The translations under genes were made by a program, and so were the position numbers. Source: Glaciihabitans sp. (lineage in GTDB: Bacteria > Actinomycetota > Actinomycetes > Actinomycetales > Microbacteriaceae). Taken from it: a stretch of DNA of 64,000 nt. Each line of letters starts with the position of its first letter. The stretch's first letter is position 1. The stretch covers positions 220,045 to 284,044 of the forward strand of contig JAODBD010000011.1 in assembly GCA_025463785.1 (NCBI GenBank), written 5' to 3'. Of this stretch, positions 52,066 to 62,147 are shown piece by piece. The notes beneath the pieces were generated by a model that searched no databases, was not told the DNA's origin, and saw only the letters and a list, made by a program, of their open reading frames with translations.

Positions 52066-53796
52066 TTAGACGTTCGGCCGGTAGGTGATGGGCAGACGGC
52101 GATCGCGACCGAACGCCATCCCGCTGATCTTCGGCCCGATGGCACCCTGTCGGCGCTTCCACTCCGAGTGGTCGACGAGTCGTGTCACGAAGTCGACCGT
52201 TTCGGCGTCGAAGCCGAGCGCGACGACATCCTCACGGCCGAGGTTCCTGGTGACGTAGGCATCGAGGATCGCATCAAGGACCTCGTATGGCGGCAGGGTG
52301 TCCTGGTCGGTCTGGTCTGGCCGCAACTCGGCACTCGGCGGCTTTTCGATCGAGTTGACCGGGATCGGGGGAACCTCGTGCCGTGATGTCGCGAATGCGT
52401 TGCGCCACCGGGCCAGCTCCCACACCAGCAGTTTTGGCACATCCTTGATTGGCGCAAATCCGCCGGCCGAGTCGCCGTAGATTGTCGAATAGCCCACCGA
52501 GAGCTCGGTCTTGTTGCCCGTGGTCAGAACCAGGTGACCCGACATGTTTGACAGCGCCATGAGTGACATTCCGCGCACTCGGGCCTGGATGTTTTCAGCC
52601 GCAAGCCCGGTGAGGTGAAGTTGCTCCTCGAAGGGTGTGACCATGGTCGCGATCGCCTCGACCGAGTAGTGGAATCCGATGTTGGCGGCGAGTTCGTCGG
52701 CGTCTGACCTCGAACCCTCCGAGCTGTACCGCGACGGCATGCTCACGCCGTACACGCGATCGGCGCCGATGGCGTCGGCGGCCAGCGCGGCACACAGAGC
52801 CGAGTCAATTCCCCCTGACACCGCGATGATCACGGACGGAAACCCGTTCTTCTCAACGTAATCGTGCAGCCCAAGGACGAGTGCGTTCCAGAGTTGCTCC
52901 CGATAGTCGGCGGGCTCGGCGATGTCGGAGGTGAGCGGCAGCTGCACAGGGGCGGCATCCGCGAGGACAACCCGGCTCACGTGGTCTGGCAGCGGTGTGT
53001 CGGACGCGGGGGCGACCTCCAGATCGACGACGAGCAGGTGTTCAACCCACTGCGGTGCGCGAGCCAGGATGCGGCCATGACCGTCGACTACAACGCTATC
53101 GCCGTCGAAAACCAGGTCGTCCTGGCCGCCCACGATGTTCACGTAGGCGACGATGGTGTCGGTCTCGACGGCACGGCGGGTGACCAGCGGCAGGCGCGTG
53201 GCATCCTTGTCGCGTTCGAACGGCGACGCGTTGATCACGAGCAGCAGCCCCGCGTCGGCCTCAAGCACGCGGGCGACGGGACCACCGTCTCGCCACAGGT
53301 CTTCGCAGATGATGAGGGCGACATCCACCCCCTTGAGGCGGAGCACCAGCAGCTCGTCGCCCGGGATAAAGATGCGGTATTCATCAAAGACGGAGTAGTT
53401 GGGCAGGTGATGCTTCGAGTACTGCGCCTGCACGTGGCCGTGGTGGAGCACGCTTGCCCGGTTCTGCGCAATCGCGGTTGGTGCGTTGCTCGTGCCCATG
53501 AGGCGCGGTTCGAACGGGCCATCGGGATGTCCGACAACGACCACGAGTTCGCCAAGCCCGTGATCCTGCAGCTTCTTCGCCAGCGCGACGACTGCGTGAT
53601 GAGCTTCGACCAGGAAACTGGGGCGTGCCGCAAGGTCTTCGATCGGATACCCGCTCAGCGCCATCTCGCCAACCGCGAGGATGTCGGCACCGGCTTCTGA
53701 CGCACGCCGCGCCGCATCGACTATCTGAGCCGCATTGCCCGCGAGATCGCCGAGAATGGGGTTCGTCTGGGCGAGTGCCAAGCGAAGTTGGGGCAT
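52066..53796 (-). CDS. nadE: glutamine-dependent NAD+ synthetase
   Basis: 576 aa from the ATG at 53796 (the longer open frame is an antisense shadow of glnA2). The N-terminal nitrilase domain releases ammonia from glutamine: Glu in AVGEMALSGYPIEDL and Cys in ALIICEDLWRDG. The C-terminal synthetase has the pyrophosphate loop AVSGGIDSALCAALAAD. It amidates deamido-NAD+. A TAGGCT box ends 7 nt before the ATG. It is divergent from glnA2 and runs toward panB. Confidence 0.95.
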   Translation of the reverse strand: MPQLRLALAQTNPILGDLAGNAAQIVDAARRASEAGADILAVGEMALSGYPIEDLAARPSFLVEAHHAVVALAKKLQDHGLGELVVVVGHPDGPFEPRLMGTSNAPTAIAQNRASVLHHGHVQAQYSKHHLPNYSVFDEYRIFIPGDELLVLRLKGVDVALIICEDLWRDGGPVARVLEADAGLLLVINASPFERDKDATRLPLVTRRAVETDTIVAYVNIVGGQDDLVFDGDSVVVDGHGRILARAPQWVEHLLVVDLEVAPASDTPLPDHVSRVVLADAAPVQLPLTSDIAEPADYREQLWNALVLGLHDYVEKNGFPSVIIAVSGGIDSALCAALAADAIGADRVYGVSMPSRYSSEGSRSDADELAANIGFHYSVEAIATMVTPFEEQLHLTGLAAENIQARVRGMSLMALSNMSGHLVLTTGNKTELSVGYSTIYGDSAGGFAPIKDVPKLLVWELARWRNAFATSRHEVPPIPVNSIEKPPSAELRPDQTDQDTLPPYEVLDAILDAYVTRNLGREDVVALGFDAETVDFVTRLVDHSEWKRRQGAIGPKISGMAFGRDRRLPITYRPNV

Positions 53797-53874
53797 AGCC
53801 ACTAGCCTAATAGCGCGGCAGAACCGCCTGAAAACCGCACCAGTATCGACATTCAGCGTCACCCAAGGAGCTCC

Positions 53875-55212
53875 GTGGACAAGCAGCGCGACTTCGTTCT
53901 TCGCACGATTGAGGAGCGCGGTATCAAGTTCGTGCGCCTCTGGTTCACCGACGTTGTAGGCACCCTGAAATCGGTCGCGATCGCGCCGGCCGAGGTCGAG
54001 GGCGCATTCGCTGAGGGTCTGGGCTTCGACGGCTCCGCGATCGAGGGCCTGACCCGGTCCTACGAGGCCGACGTTCTTGCGCACCCGGATCCCACAACAT
54101 TCCAGATACTGCCGTGGCGGGGCGAAATCGACCCCACCGCACGCATGTTCTGCGACATCACTACTCCAGACGGCCAGCCCGCCGTCGCCGACCCGCGCAA
54201 TGTGCTCAAGCGCACGCTGGCCAAGGCGGGGGAGCGTGGCTTCACCTTTTACACGCATCCCGAGATCGAGTTCTACCTCCTGAAGTCGAGCAAGTTCGGC
54301 AAGAAAGGGCCGGAGCCGGTCGACTCCGCTGGCTACTTCGACAACGTTCCCGGCGGCACCGCTCACGACTTCCGTCGCAGGTCTGTGCGGATGCTCGAAG
54401 ACCTCGGTATTTCGGTCGAATTCAGCCACCACGAAGCTGGCCCAGGCCAGAACGAGATCGACCTGCGGTACGCCGATGCCCTGACGACTGCTGACAACAT
54501 CATGACCTTCCGCACTGTCATCAAAGAGGTTGCAATCGAGCAGGGCGTGTACGCGACGTTCATGCCGAAGCCGCTGTCCGGGCATCCGGGATCCGGGATG
54601 CATACTCACATGTCGCTCTTTGAAGGCGACGTCAACGCGTTCTTCGATGGTGGCCAGCAGTACCAGCTCTCCAAGATCGGTCGCCAGTTTGTCGCGGGCC
54701 TGCTGCGGCACGCTCCCGAGATCACCGCTGTCACGAACCAGTTCGTCAACTCCTACAAGCGGCTGTGGGGCGGGGATGAGGCTCCGAGCTTCGTCACTTG
54801 GGGTCACAACAACCGGTCTGCGCTGGTTCGCGTTCCGCTCTACAAGCCCAATAAGGGGCAGAGCTCCCGCGTCGAGTACCGTGCTATGGATTCGGCGGCG
54901 AACCCTTACCTCGCTTACTCGCTCCTGCTTGCGGCAGGCCTCAAGGGCATCGAGGAGGGCTACGAACTGCCTCCCGAGGCCGAAAACAACGTGTGGTCGC
55001 TCACGGATGGCGAGCGCAAGGCGCTCGGTTATAACCAGTTGCCGGCAAGCCTCGACCACGCGGTGTCGCTCATGGAGGATTCCGAGCTTGTTGCCGAAAC
55101 GCTGGGAGAGCAGGTGTTCAACTTCGTTCTGCTCAACAAGCGCCGCGAGTGGAATGAATACCGCGCACAGGTCACGCCCTTCGAGCTGGAGAGCAATCTA
55201 GAGATCCTGTGA
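53875..55212 (+). CDS. glnA2: glutamine synthetase, GlnA2 type
   Basis: 445 aa, the short type-I form (GlnA2 of mycobacteria). FTDVVGTLKSVAI and GFDGSAIEGLTR are N-terminal signatures, KPLSGHPGSGMHTHMSL is the ATP-binding region, and RVEYRAMDSAANPYLAYS lies near the C-terminus. The Tyr adenylylation motif NLYxLPPEE of GlnA1 appears here as GYELPPEAENN, so control by GlnE is doubtful. GTG start with AAGGAG. It is followed 28 bp later by glnE. Confidence 0.95.
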   Translation: MDKQRDFVLRTIEERGIKFVRLWFTDVVGTLKSVAIAPAEVEGAFAEGLGFDGSAIEGLTRSYEADVLAHPDPTTFQILPWRGEIDPTARMFCDITTPDGQPAVADPRNVLKRTLAKAGERGFTFYTHPEIEFYLLKSSKFGKKGPEPVDSAGYFDNVPGGTAHDFRRRSVRMLEDLGISVEFSHHEAGPGQNEIDLRYADALTTADNIMTFRTVIKEVAIEQGVYATFMPKPLSGHPGSGMHTHMSLFEGDVNAFFDGGQQYQLSKIGRQFVAGLLRHAPEITAVTNQFVNSYKRLWGGDEAPSFVTWGHNNRSALVRVPLYKPNKGQSSRVEYRAMDSAANPYLAYSLLLAAGLKGIEEGYELPPEAENNVWSLTDGERKALGYNQLPASLDHAVSLMEDSELVAETLGEQVFNFVLLNKRREWNEYRAQVTPFELESNLEIL

Positions 55213-55240
55213 TCTCGAAGACTGTGGCATCGCGAAACTG

Positions 55241-58177
55241 ATGCTCCCCGCAAAGACGCTGACCGAACTGGCCAAACTCGGCTTCACCGAGCTCGGTTCG
55301 ACTCGCGATCTCCTCGACGATCTGCCCGACGACATCGTTCAGTGGTTCGCCCACGCGGCGGACGCCGACCAGGCACTTCGCCTGCTGGGCGAACTTCGCG
55401 CGCATTCCCGGACCGATCTTGATCGCGTGCTCAAGGTCCCGGGGGCGGCCGACCGGCTGATCCGCGTGCTCGGTGCCTCGCGTGGGCTCGGCGACTTCTT
55501 CCTCCGGCATCCCGCGGAGCTCGCGGCACTCGCCTCACCGCTGGGTACGCTTCCGGATCGCGATCAGCTGCGCGCCTCGCTCCTCGATTCTGTCCACGGC
55601 TTGGTGGATGACGAGGCGTTTACCTCGCTCCGCGTTCGATATCGTAGTCACCTCGCACAGCTCGCCGCCTGGGATCTCGCGAACCCCGACCCGCTGGGCG
55701 CCGTTTCCTCGGTCACGGCCATGCTTTCGGACCTCGCCGGGGCGGCGCTCGACGCATCGATCGATGTAGCGCGCCGCACAGTCAGGTTCGACGCCGAAGA
55801 CGTGGAACGAACGCGCTTCGCTGTAATCGGCATGGGTAAGGCCGGCGCGGGCGAGCTGAATTACGTCAGCGATGTGGATGTCATCTTCGTGGTGGAAGCC
55901 GCGGAAGGGCTCGCTGCCGATCGCGCGGTGGAGATCGCGACTCGGCTGGCAATGCAGACGGCTCGCGGCATCCAGGAACTTGCAACCGAGCCTGCCCTCT
56001 GGGAGGTGGATGCCAACCTGCGTCCGGAGGGCAAGGATGGCGCCCTGGTGCGCACTCTCGAATCCCACCTCGCGTACTACGAGCGCTGGGCCAAGAGTTG
56101 GGAGTTCCAGGCGCTCCTGAAAGCCCGGCCGCTCGCCGGCGACCTCGAGCTGGGAGAGCGGTACGTCGATGGCGTCGCACCGCTGGTCTGGTCGAGTGCG
56201 TCGCGCGAAAACTTCGTTGAGTCGGTGCAACGGATGCGTGAAAGGGTAACCGACAACATCCCCGCGGATGAGCGGGATGTCCAGCTGAAACTCGGCCCGG
56301 GCGGACTGCGCGATGTCGAATTCACCATCCAGCTGCTGCAGCTCGTTCACGGAGCGCACGACGCCGAGGTTCACCAGCGCGCGACGTTGCCAGCACTCGT
56401 TGCGCTCGCGGCGCAGGGCTACATCGGCCGCGTCGAGGCGCAGGAGTTTTCGCGCGACTACCGGTTCCTGCGGCTGCTCGAGCATCGCCTGCAGCTAACG
56501 CGGCTGATCCGTACACATCTCATGCCACGGGACACGGAGGCCGTGCGGGTGCTCGCGCGGGCGACCGGGCTGTACGCGAGCGCCGACGAGCTCACTGAGG
56601 CCTGGCAGCGCACGAAGCACGAGGTGCGAAGCCTCCACGAGAGGCTGTTCTATCGGCCGCTGCTGAGCGCCGTTGCCGCCCTGCCCGGGGACGAACTCAG
56701 CCTGTCGAACGAGCAGGCGGAGGCGCGACTCGCGGCGATCGGCTTCCGCGATCCGACCGGTGCACTGCACCATATCGCAGCGCTGACGGGCGGGGTCTCG
56801 CGGCGGGCGACAATTCAACGCACACTGCTGCCGGTCATGCTGGGCTGGTTTGCCGAGGGCGCTGATCCGGACCACGGTTTGCTGGCCTTCCGCCGCCTGA
56901 GCGACGACCTGGGGGAGGCGTACTGGTTCCTGCGTATGCTGCGCGACTCGTCAGGTGCGGCGCAGCGACTGACCAGCGTGCTTGCCGGCTCGCGGTACGT
57001 CAGCACGCTGCTCGAGCGGATCCCGGAGGGCGCGGCCTGGCTCGAGAACGAGGACGAACTTCGCCCGCGATCGCTCCCCGTACTGCTGGATGAGATGCGG
57101 GCGACGATCGCGCGGCACAACGACGATGTCGAAGCCGCCGCGCTGGCGCTGCGTACCGCTCGCCGCCGAGAGGTCCTACGGCTCGCAATTGCGGCCATCC
57201 TCGGGTTCATCCGGATCGAAGAGCTCGGCGTAGCGCTGAGCGACATTACGACCACCCTGCTGACAGGCGTGCTGTCCCTCGTCCGTCGTGACGAGAACGG
57301 TATGGAGTTCGCAATCATCGCGATGGGACGATACGGCGGGCAGGAGGTCGGCTTCGGATCGGATGCCGACGTCATGTATGTGTACCGCGCGCTGAGTATC
57401 TCGGGCGAGGATGCCCAGGTCAATGCCGAACGGATTGTTCAGTCGCTCGGTCGCCTGACAGAAGACCTCCGCCTGCCGCTCGACCTTGACATCGGGCTGC
57501 GGCCCGAGGGCAAGAACGGTGCCGTGGCACGGTCGCTCGACAGCTACCGCGCGTATTACGAACGCTGGTCGCTCACCTGGGAAGCTCAGGCCCTGCTGCG
57601 CGCGAGGGGCGTGGTCGGGGATGAGGCGCTCATTGGCGACTTTGAGGCACTCGCAGATGAGGTTCGATATCCGGCAAAGATCAGTGAACAGGATGTCCGC
57701 GAAGTCAAGCGCATCAAGGCCCGCGTCGAGTCGGAGCGGCTGCCCCAGGCCGCCGACCCCGCTCGACACCTGAAGCTCGGGCGCGGATCGCTGAGTGATG
57801 TCGAGTGGTTCGTGCAGTTGTTGCAACTGCAGTTCGGTGCAAAGGTGCCGGGTCTCCGAACGACGTCGACGCTGCGTGCCCTCGACGTCGCGATCGAGGC
57901 GGGCCTGGTGCCGCGGGCGGATGCGACGCGCCTCCGAGACGCCTGGCTGATCGCGTCGCGTGCCCGTTCGGCTATGACGCTCTGGACCTCGAAGACCGCC
58001 GATGTCCTGCCCACCGATCGCCAACAGCTGGAGGGCGTGGCGCGGCTCCTCGAGTACCCGCCGGGCTCCGCGAGCCAGTTGGACGACGACTACCTGCGCA
58101 TCACTCGTCTCGCGCGCCAGGTCTTCGAGCGCCGCTTCTTCGGCACCACGACGATAAACCCTCCAGTCACCGGCTAG
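55241..58177 (+). CDS. glnE: glutamine-synthetase adenylyltransferase/deadenylase
   Basis: 978 aa, full length. Two nucleotidyltransferase domains are visible: GMGKAGAGELNYVSDVDVIF near residue 190 (deadenylase half) and AMGRYGGQEVGFGSDADVMY near 690 (adenylylase half). Each is followed by its helical GlnE bundle (LKLGPGGLRDVEFTIQLLQL; LKLGRGSLSDVEWFVQLLQL). It sets the activity of GlnA1 according to nitrogen status. Probably co-transcribed with glnA2 and converges on glnA1, its likely substrate gene. Confidence 0.96.
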   Translation: MLPAKTLTELAKLGFTELGSTRDLLDDLPDDIVQWFAHAADADQALRLLGELRAHSRTDLDRVLKVPGAADRLIRVLGASRGLGDFFLRHPAELAALASPLGTLPDRDQLRASLLDSVHGLVDDEAFTSLRVRYRSHLAQLAAWDLANPDPLGAVSSVTAMLSDLAGAALDASIDVARRTVRFDAEDVERTRFAVIGMGKAGAGELNYVSDVDVIFVVEAAEGLAADRAVEIATRLAMQTARGIQELATEPALWEVDANLRPEGKDGALVRTLESHLAYYERWAKSWEFQALLKARPLAGDLELGERYVDGVAPLVWSSASRENFVESVQRMRERVTDNIPADERDVQLKLGPGGLRDVEFTIQLLQLVHGAHDAEVHQRATLPALVALAAQGYIGRVEAQEFSRDYRFLRLLEHRLQLTRLIRTHLMPRDTEAVRVLARATGLYASADELTEAWQRTKHEVRSLHERLFYRPLLSAVAALPGDELSLSNEQAEARLAAIGFRDPTGALHHIAALTGGVSRRATIQRTLLPVMLGWFAEGADPDHGLLAFRRLSDDLGEAYWFLRMLRDSSGAAQRLTSVLAGSRYVSTLLERIPEGAAWLENEDELRPRSLPVLLDEMRATIARHNDDVEAAALALRTARRREVLRLAIAAILGFIRIEELGVALSDITTTLLTGVLSLVRRDENGMEFAIIAMGRYGGQEVGFGSDADVMYVYRALSISGEDAQVNAERIVQSLGRLTEDLRLPLDLDIGLRPEGKNGAVARSLDSYRAYYERWSLTWEAQALLRARGVVGDEALIGDFEALADEVRYPAKISEQDVREVKRIKARVESERLPQAADPARHLKLGRGSLSDVEWFVQLLQLQFGAKVPGLRTTSTLRALDVAIEAGLVPRADATRLRDAWLIASRARSAMTLWTSKTADVLPTDRQQLEGVARLLEYPPGSASQLDDDYLRITRLARQVFERRFFGTTTINPPVTG

Positions 58178-58215
58178 GCCGAGTCCCGCCATCCATCCCG
58201 CGGTCCCGCCCCCCT

Positions 58216-58315
58216 GTTTGGAAATTCAGGAATCTGGTTGGGCTGGTTCGGTCGGGCCTCCGGAACTCCGCGGCCGTCTGGATGTGGGCTCAACGAAAGT
58301 CCTGAGTTTCCAAAC
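58216..58315. repeat. extragenic inverted-repeat element, copy C
   Basis: GTTTGGAAATTCAGGA at the left and GTCCTGAGTTTCCAAAC at the right form inverted repeats 100 bp end to end, the same arms and length as copy A. The interior differs. It lies between the convergent glnE and glnA1 genes. Confidence 0.88.
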
Positions 58316-58366
58316 GCTGACACGCGCCGCCGACGCGGGGCCGGCCCGCACTCGCCTGGGTACGAC

Positions 58367-58396
58367 AAAGGCCGCGCCCCGAGACGGAGCGCGGCC
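58367..58396 (-). terminator. terminator after glnA1
   Basis: On the minus strand GGCCGCGC pairs with GCGCGGCC around an 11-nt loop and is followed by TTTG, 18 bp past the glnA1 stop codon. Confidence 0.75.
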
Positions 58397-58413
58397 GAAG
58401 TCGTAACAGAGGC

Positions 58414-59838
58414 TTACACCGAGTAGTAAAGCTCGTACTCGAACGGGTGCGGGCGTTGCGCCGCCGGAATGATTTCCTTCTCGCGCTTGTAGGTAACCCA
58501 CGTCTGGATCAGGTCGGCGGTGAACACGCCGCCAGCCGTCAGGAACTCGTTGTCAGCCTCAAGCGCATCGAGCGCCTCAGCGAGCGAGCCGGGAACCTGT
58601 GGAATGTTCTTGGCCTCCTCGGGCGGAAGCTCGTAGAGGTCCTTGTCGACGGGCTCGTGCGGCTCGATCTTGTTCTTGATGCCGTCGAGGCCAGCCATCA
58701 GCTGCGCCGCAAAGGCAAGGTACGGGTTGCCCGAAGCATCCGGCGCGCGGAACTCGATGCGCTTGGCCTTCGGGTTCGTACCCGTGATCGGGATGCGGAT
58801 GGACGCGGAGCGGTTACCGGCCGAGTACACGAGGTTGACGGGTGCTTCAAAACCGGGCACGAGGCGACGGTAGGAGTTCAGCGTCGGGTTGGTGAACGCA
58901 AGCACAGCCGGAGCGTGCTTGAGCAGGCCACCGATGTACCAGCGTGCGATGTCGGAGAGTCCGCCGTAGCCGCTCTCGTCGTAGAACAGCGGCTTGCCGT
59001 CGCTCCACAGCGACTGGTGGGTGTGCATGCCCGAACCGTTGTCGCCGAACAGCGGCTTCGGCATGAAGGTCGCGGTCTTGCCCCACTCCAGCGCGGTGTT
59101 CTTGACGATGTACTTGAACTTCAGGATGTCGTCGGCCGCGTGCACCATGGTGTCGAAGCGATAGTTGATCTCGGCCTGGCCGCCCGTGCCAACCTCGTGG
59201 TGAGCGCGTTCGAGGATGAGGCCGGCGTCGATTAGCTTGAGGCTGATGTCGTCGCGAAGGTCTGCCTGCTTGTCGACCGGGCTGACGGGGAAGTATCCAC
59301 CCTTGTACGGCGTCTTGTTGGCCAGGTTGCCGCCTTCTTCGACGCGGCCCGAGTTCCAGGCACCCTCATCGGAGTCAACCGAGTAGAAGCTCGAGTTCTG
59401 CTTCACTTCGTAGCGCACGTCATCAAAGATGTAGAACTCGGCCTCGGGCGCGAAGAACGCGGTGTCGGCGATGCCGGTCGACGCGAGGTACTTCTCAGCC
59501 TTCTTGGCGACCTGGCGGGGGTCGCGGTGGTAGATCTCGCCGTTGCGCGGGTTGTAGATATCGAAGAGCATGATGAGCGTCTTCTCGACGCGGAATGGGT
59601 CAACATACGCGGTCGTGACATCGGGGATCAGCTGCATGTCTGATTCGTGGATGTTTGCAAAGCCGCGGATCGAAGAACCGTCGAACAGTTGCCCGATCGA
59701 GAAGAATTCCTCGTCGACGGTCGAAGCGGGAATGTTGAAGTGCTGCTGGACACCGGGGAGGTCGGTGAACCGGATGTCAAGGAACTTAATGTCGTTGTCC
59801 TTGATGAACTTCAGCACCTCGGAGGAATCTTTGAACAT
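58414..59838 (-). CDS. glnA: glutamine synthetase, type I (GlnA1)
   Basis: 474 aa, the adenylylated type I-beta form and main ammonium-assimilating enzyme. [18 protein letters not shown] is near the start, [20 protein letters not shown] holds ATP and ammonium residues, and [19 protein letters not shown] is the C-terminal block. [20 protein letters not shown] contains the Tyr modified by GlnE. It has its own terminator and faces glnE tail-to-tail. Confidence 0.97.
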   Translation of the reverse strand: MFKDSSEVLKFIKDNDIKFLDIRFTDLPGVQQHFNIPASTVDEEFFSIGQLFDGSSIRGFANIHESDMQLIPDVTTAYVDPFRVEKTLIMLFDIYNPRNGEIYHRDPRQVAKKAEKYLASTGIADTAFFAPEAEFYIFDDVRYEVKQNSSFYSVDSDEGAWNSGRVEEGGNLANKTPYKGGYFPVSPVDKQADLRDDISLKLIDAGLILERAHHEVGTGGQAEINYRFDTMVHAADDILKFKYIVKNTALEWGKTATFMPKPLFGDNGSGMHTHQSLWSDGKPLFYDESGYGGLSDIARWYIGGLLKHAPAVLAFTNPTLNSYRRLVPGFEAPVNLVYSAGNRSASIRIPITGTNPKAKRIEFRAPDASGNPYLAFAAQLMAGLDGIKNKIEPHEPVDKDLYELPPEEAKNIPQVPGSLAEALDALEADNEFLTAGGVFTADLIQTWVTYKREKEIIPAAQRPHPFEYELYYSV

Positions 59839-59976
59839 GTGGGCGACTCCAAATGAGCGTGGGTAACGTGAAACTGCAGGCGCAGTCTCACTAGAGGCTA
59901 CGGTCGGGGAGTTTCGCGACCGTGACGCAAATGTTTCGGCGATGTTACGAGACTAGGCGGTCGGTAGAATCGACGG

Positions 59977-60387
59977 GTGCCCGCAGCCTCCTCAGAATCG
60001 CCAGACTGGCCGGGTAAGCGGCTCGGTCTTCCCGCTGAAGGCCCCCGATCTGTTGGCAGGGTGGGTCGCAGGCTGCTTGGCATCCTGATCAACAGGGGAC
60101 TCTGTTATGGAGCCGTGCTCGCGTTCCTTCGACCTGATCCGTTTGGATTCAAGACGCTCGCGCTGTTTGTTGTGCTCGAGATCATATTTTTGGTTCTGGC
60201 GAACGGCACAATCGGTCACTTGATTGTCGGCCTGCGGGTTGTGCCAATCGTGCCGGGGTATCTCGGGATTTGGCGACCGGTACTGCGCACGATCCTGCTG
60301 GCTGTCGTTATTCCGGCCGTCATCCATGACAGAGACCAGCGTGGACTGCATGATCGATGGGCGGGCACGGTTCTCGTCAGGCGATAG
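59977..60387 (+). CDS. RDD-family membrane protein
   Basis: 136 aa. Three hydrophobic helices match the RDD layout: RRLLGILINRGLCYGAVLAF, LALFVVLEIIFLVLANGTIG and LRTILLAVVIPAVI, ending in DQRGLHDRWAGTVLVRR, the typical RDD tail. The family name residues (Arg-Asp-Asp) are partly replaced (RG...LHDR). The GTG start lies 6 nt after TAGAAT. Function is unknown; it neighbours glnA1 in many actinobacteria. Confidence 0.9.
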   Translation: MPAASSESPDWPGKRLGLPAEGPRSVGRVGRRLLGILINRGLCYGAVLAFLRPDPFGFKTLALFVVLEIIFLVLANGTIGHLIVGLRVVPIVPGYLGIWRPVLRTILLAVVIPAVIHDRDQRGLHDRWAGTVLVRR

Positions 60388-60441
60388 GGCTACCGCCGCC
60401 GGCAGCCACCGCCATCAGCGACCGCGGGAGGCGCCCGTCAG

Positions 60442-61152
60442 CTACCGCGGGCGCGGCGCGCGGGCCTTTGTCGGGTCCATGCCCTTCGGGATGCCCACAG
60501 GCGGCCGCTTCAACGAATCGAGACGATTGCTGACAGCGAGTATCTCGGCCTTGCGCAGTGCAGGCTTGATTCGACGGAGGCTGCCCGCGAGCTTGTAAAG
60601 CGGCACGGAATCTTCGTCCGGGCCGACGTAGAGGAAGGTGATGGGAACGTTGGGGAGCACGCGCGCGACGGTCCTGCGCTCGTCTTCCAGCATCCGCTGC
60701 GTGCGCGAGCGCGGTCCCTCACCGATGAGGGCAACACCGCCTCGGCCGACCGCACGGTACACGGCGTCCTGCGTGCGTGGGCTGACGTTGACCGGCATCT
60801 CGCTGGCCTGCCATCCGCGACGGACTGAGCTTTTCAGCACAGCACCGACGGCCCCGGGTTGACCGACGATCTGTGAGTACGCGGCGCGCTCAGCACGTCG
60901 CCCGAGCACGATCACGAGCACGAGGATGCCGCCCATCACCCCGGCAATGATGTAGAGGAGCCCGGAGAAGAACGTATTTCCCGGGACTAGCAGCGCAAGA
61001 AGAACGCCAGTGATGATCGGCAACACCAAGCCGCCGAGCATGTACCAGATTGCCTTGCTGTCGTACTTGCGGGTCATCTTAAAGACGTCCCACATCTGCT
61101 TCAGACGGTTGGGCTCTTTGGGTGCCTTTGTGGGCTCAGTAGCGCGTGCCAT
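60442..61152 (-). CDS. DUF4191-family membrane protein
   Basis: 236 aa from the ATG at 61152 (TATCCT box 7 nt upstream). A charged N-terminus with LKQMWDVFKMTRKYD is followed by two helices (AIWYMLGGLVLPIITGVLLA and FFSGLLYIIAGVMGGILVLV). A cytoplasmic beta-rich domain follows (RTQDAVYRAVGRGGVALIGE; PNVPITFLYVGPDEDSVPLY). This matches the actinobacterial DUF4191 family encoded next to lipA. Function unknown. It starts 5 bp after the lipA stop codon, so it is in the lipBA transcript. Confidence 0.9.
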   Translation of the reverse strand: MARATEPTKAPKEPNRLKQMWDVFKMTRKYDSKAIWYMLGGLVLPIITGVLLALLVPGNTFFSGLLYIIAGVMGGILVLVIVLGRRAERAAYSQIVGQPGAVGAVLKSSVRRGWQASEMPVNVSPRTQDAVYRAVGRGGVALIGEGPRSRTQRMLEDERRTVARVLPNVPITFLYVGPDEDSVPLYKLAGSLRRIKPALRKAEILAVSNRLDSLKRPPVGIPKGMDPTKARAPRPR

Positions 61153-61157
61153 GCTGA

Positions 61158-62147
61158 CTAGGATACGGCCTGTGCGAACCCCAGGTTGGCGTCCGCCAGC
61201 TGCTCCAGCTGGGGCGGGATGGTGCGACCCTTGGCGAGCATCGACTTGGCCCACAGCCGACCCGCCCGGTAGCTCGATCGCACGAGCGGACCGGCGAGAA
61301 CACCGAGGAAGCCGATTTCCTCGGCCTCGTCTTTGATCTCCACGAATTCTTCCGGGCGAACCCAGCGGTCGACGGGAAGGTGGCGGGGAGTTGGGCGCAG
61401 ATACTGCGTCACCGTGATGATGTCTGTGCCGGCATCGTGGAGGTCGTGGAGGGCTTGCGTGATCTCGCTCCGCTCCTCGCCCATCCCGAGGATCAGGTTG
61501 GACTTGGTGATGAGCCCAAAGTTGCGAGCCTGCGTGATCACGTCGAGGGAGCGCTCGTACCGGAATGCCGGGCGGATGCGCTTGAAGATCCGTGGCACGG
61601 TCTCGACGTTATGCGCAAACACCTCGGGGCGGGATTCGAACACCACACGGAGCAGATCCGGATTGCCCGAGAAGTCGGTTGCGAGAATCTCGACGCCGGT
61701 GCCCGGGTTTTGCTGGTGAATCTGGCGCACCGTTTCTGCGTGCAGCCAGGCGCCCTCGTCGGGAAGGTCATCGCGAGCAACGCCCGTGACAGTGGCGTAT
61801 CGGAGGTTCATGGCCTTCACCGACTCTGCGACCCGGCGTGGTTCGTCTGTGTCGTAGTCGGCGGGCTTGCCGGTGTCGATCTGGCAGAAGTCGCAGCGTC
61901 GCGTGCACTGAGATCCGCCGATCAGGAACGTTGCCTCGCGGTCTTCCCAACACTCGAAGATGTTGGGGCAGCCCGCTTCCTGGCACACGGTGTGCAATCC
62001 CTCGCTCTTCACGAGTTGCTGCAGCTGCTGGTATTCGGGGCCCATGCGAGCCTTGGTCTTGATCCACTCCGGCTTGCGCTCGATGGGTGTCTCAGCATTG
62101 CGAACTTCGAGGCGCAGCATCTTGCGACCCTCCGGGGGATGCGTCAT
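61158..62147 (-). CDS. lipA: lipoyl synthase
   Basis: 329 aa radical-SAM enzyme that inserts two sulfurs into protein-bound octanoyl groups. Both iron-sulfur motifs are intact: the auxiliary [12 protein letters not shown] and the radical-[29 protein letters not shown] and [15 protein letters not shown] are further family blocks. It overlaps lipB by 4 bp (ATGA). Its product is needed by the pyruvate dehydrogenase complex whose E1 is aceE in this window. Confidence 0.97.
   Translation of the reverse strand: MTHPPEGRKMLRLEVRNAETPIERKPEWIKTKARMGPEYQQLQQLVKSEGLHTVCQEAGCPNIFECWEDREATFLIGGSQCTRRCDFCQIDTGKPADYDTDEPRRVAESVKAMNLRYATVTGVARDDLPDEGAWLHAETVRQIHQQNPGTGVEILATDFSGNPDLLRVVFESRPEVFAHNVETVPRIFKRIRPAFRYERSLDVITQARNFGLITKSNLILGMGEERSEITQALHDLHDAGTDIITVTQYLRPTPRHLPVDRWVRPEEFVEIKDEAEEIGFLGVLAGPLVRSSYRAGRLWAKSMLAKGRTIPPQLEQLADANLGFAQAVS

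Noticed and set aside
53797..55059. 421-codon N-terminal extension of the nadE frame
   Set aside because: It is the antisense shadow of glnA2; NAD+ synthetase homology begins at the ATG at 53796, which also has a promoter at leaderless spacing.
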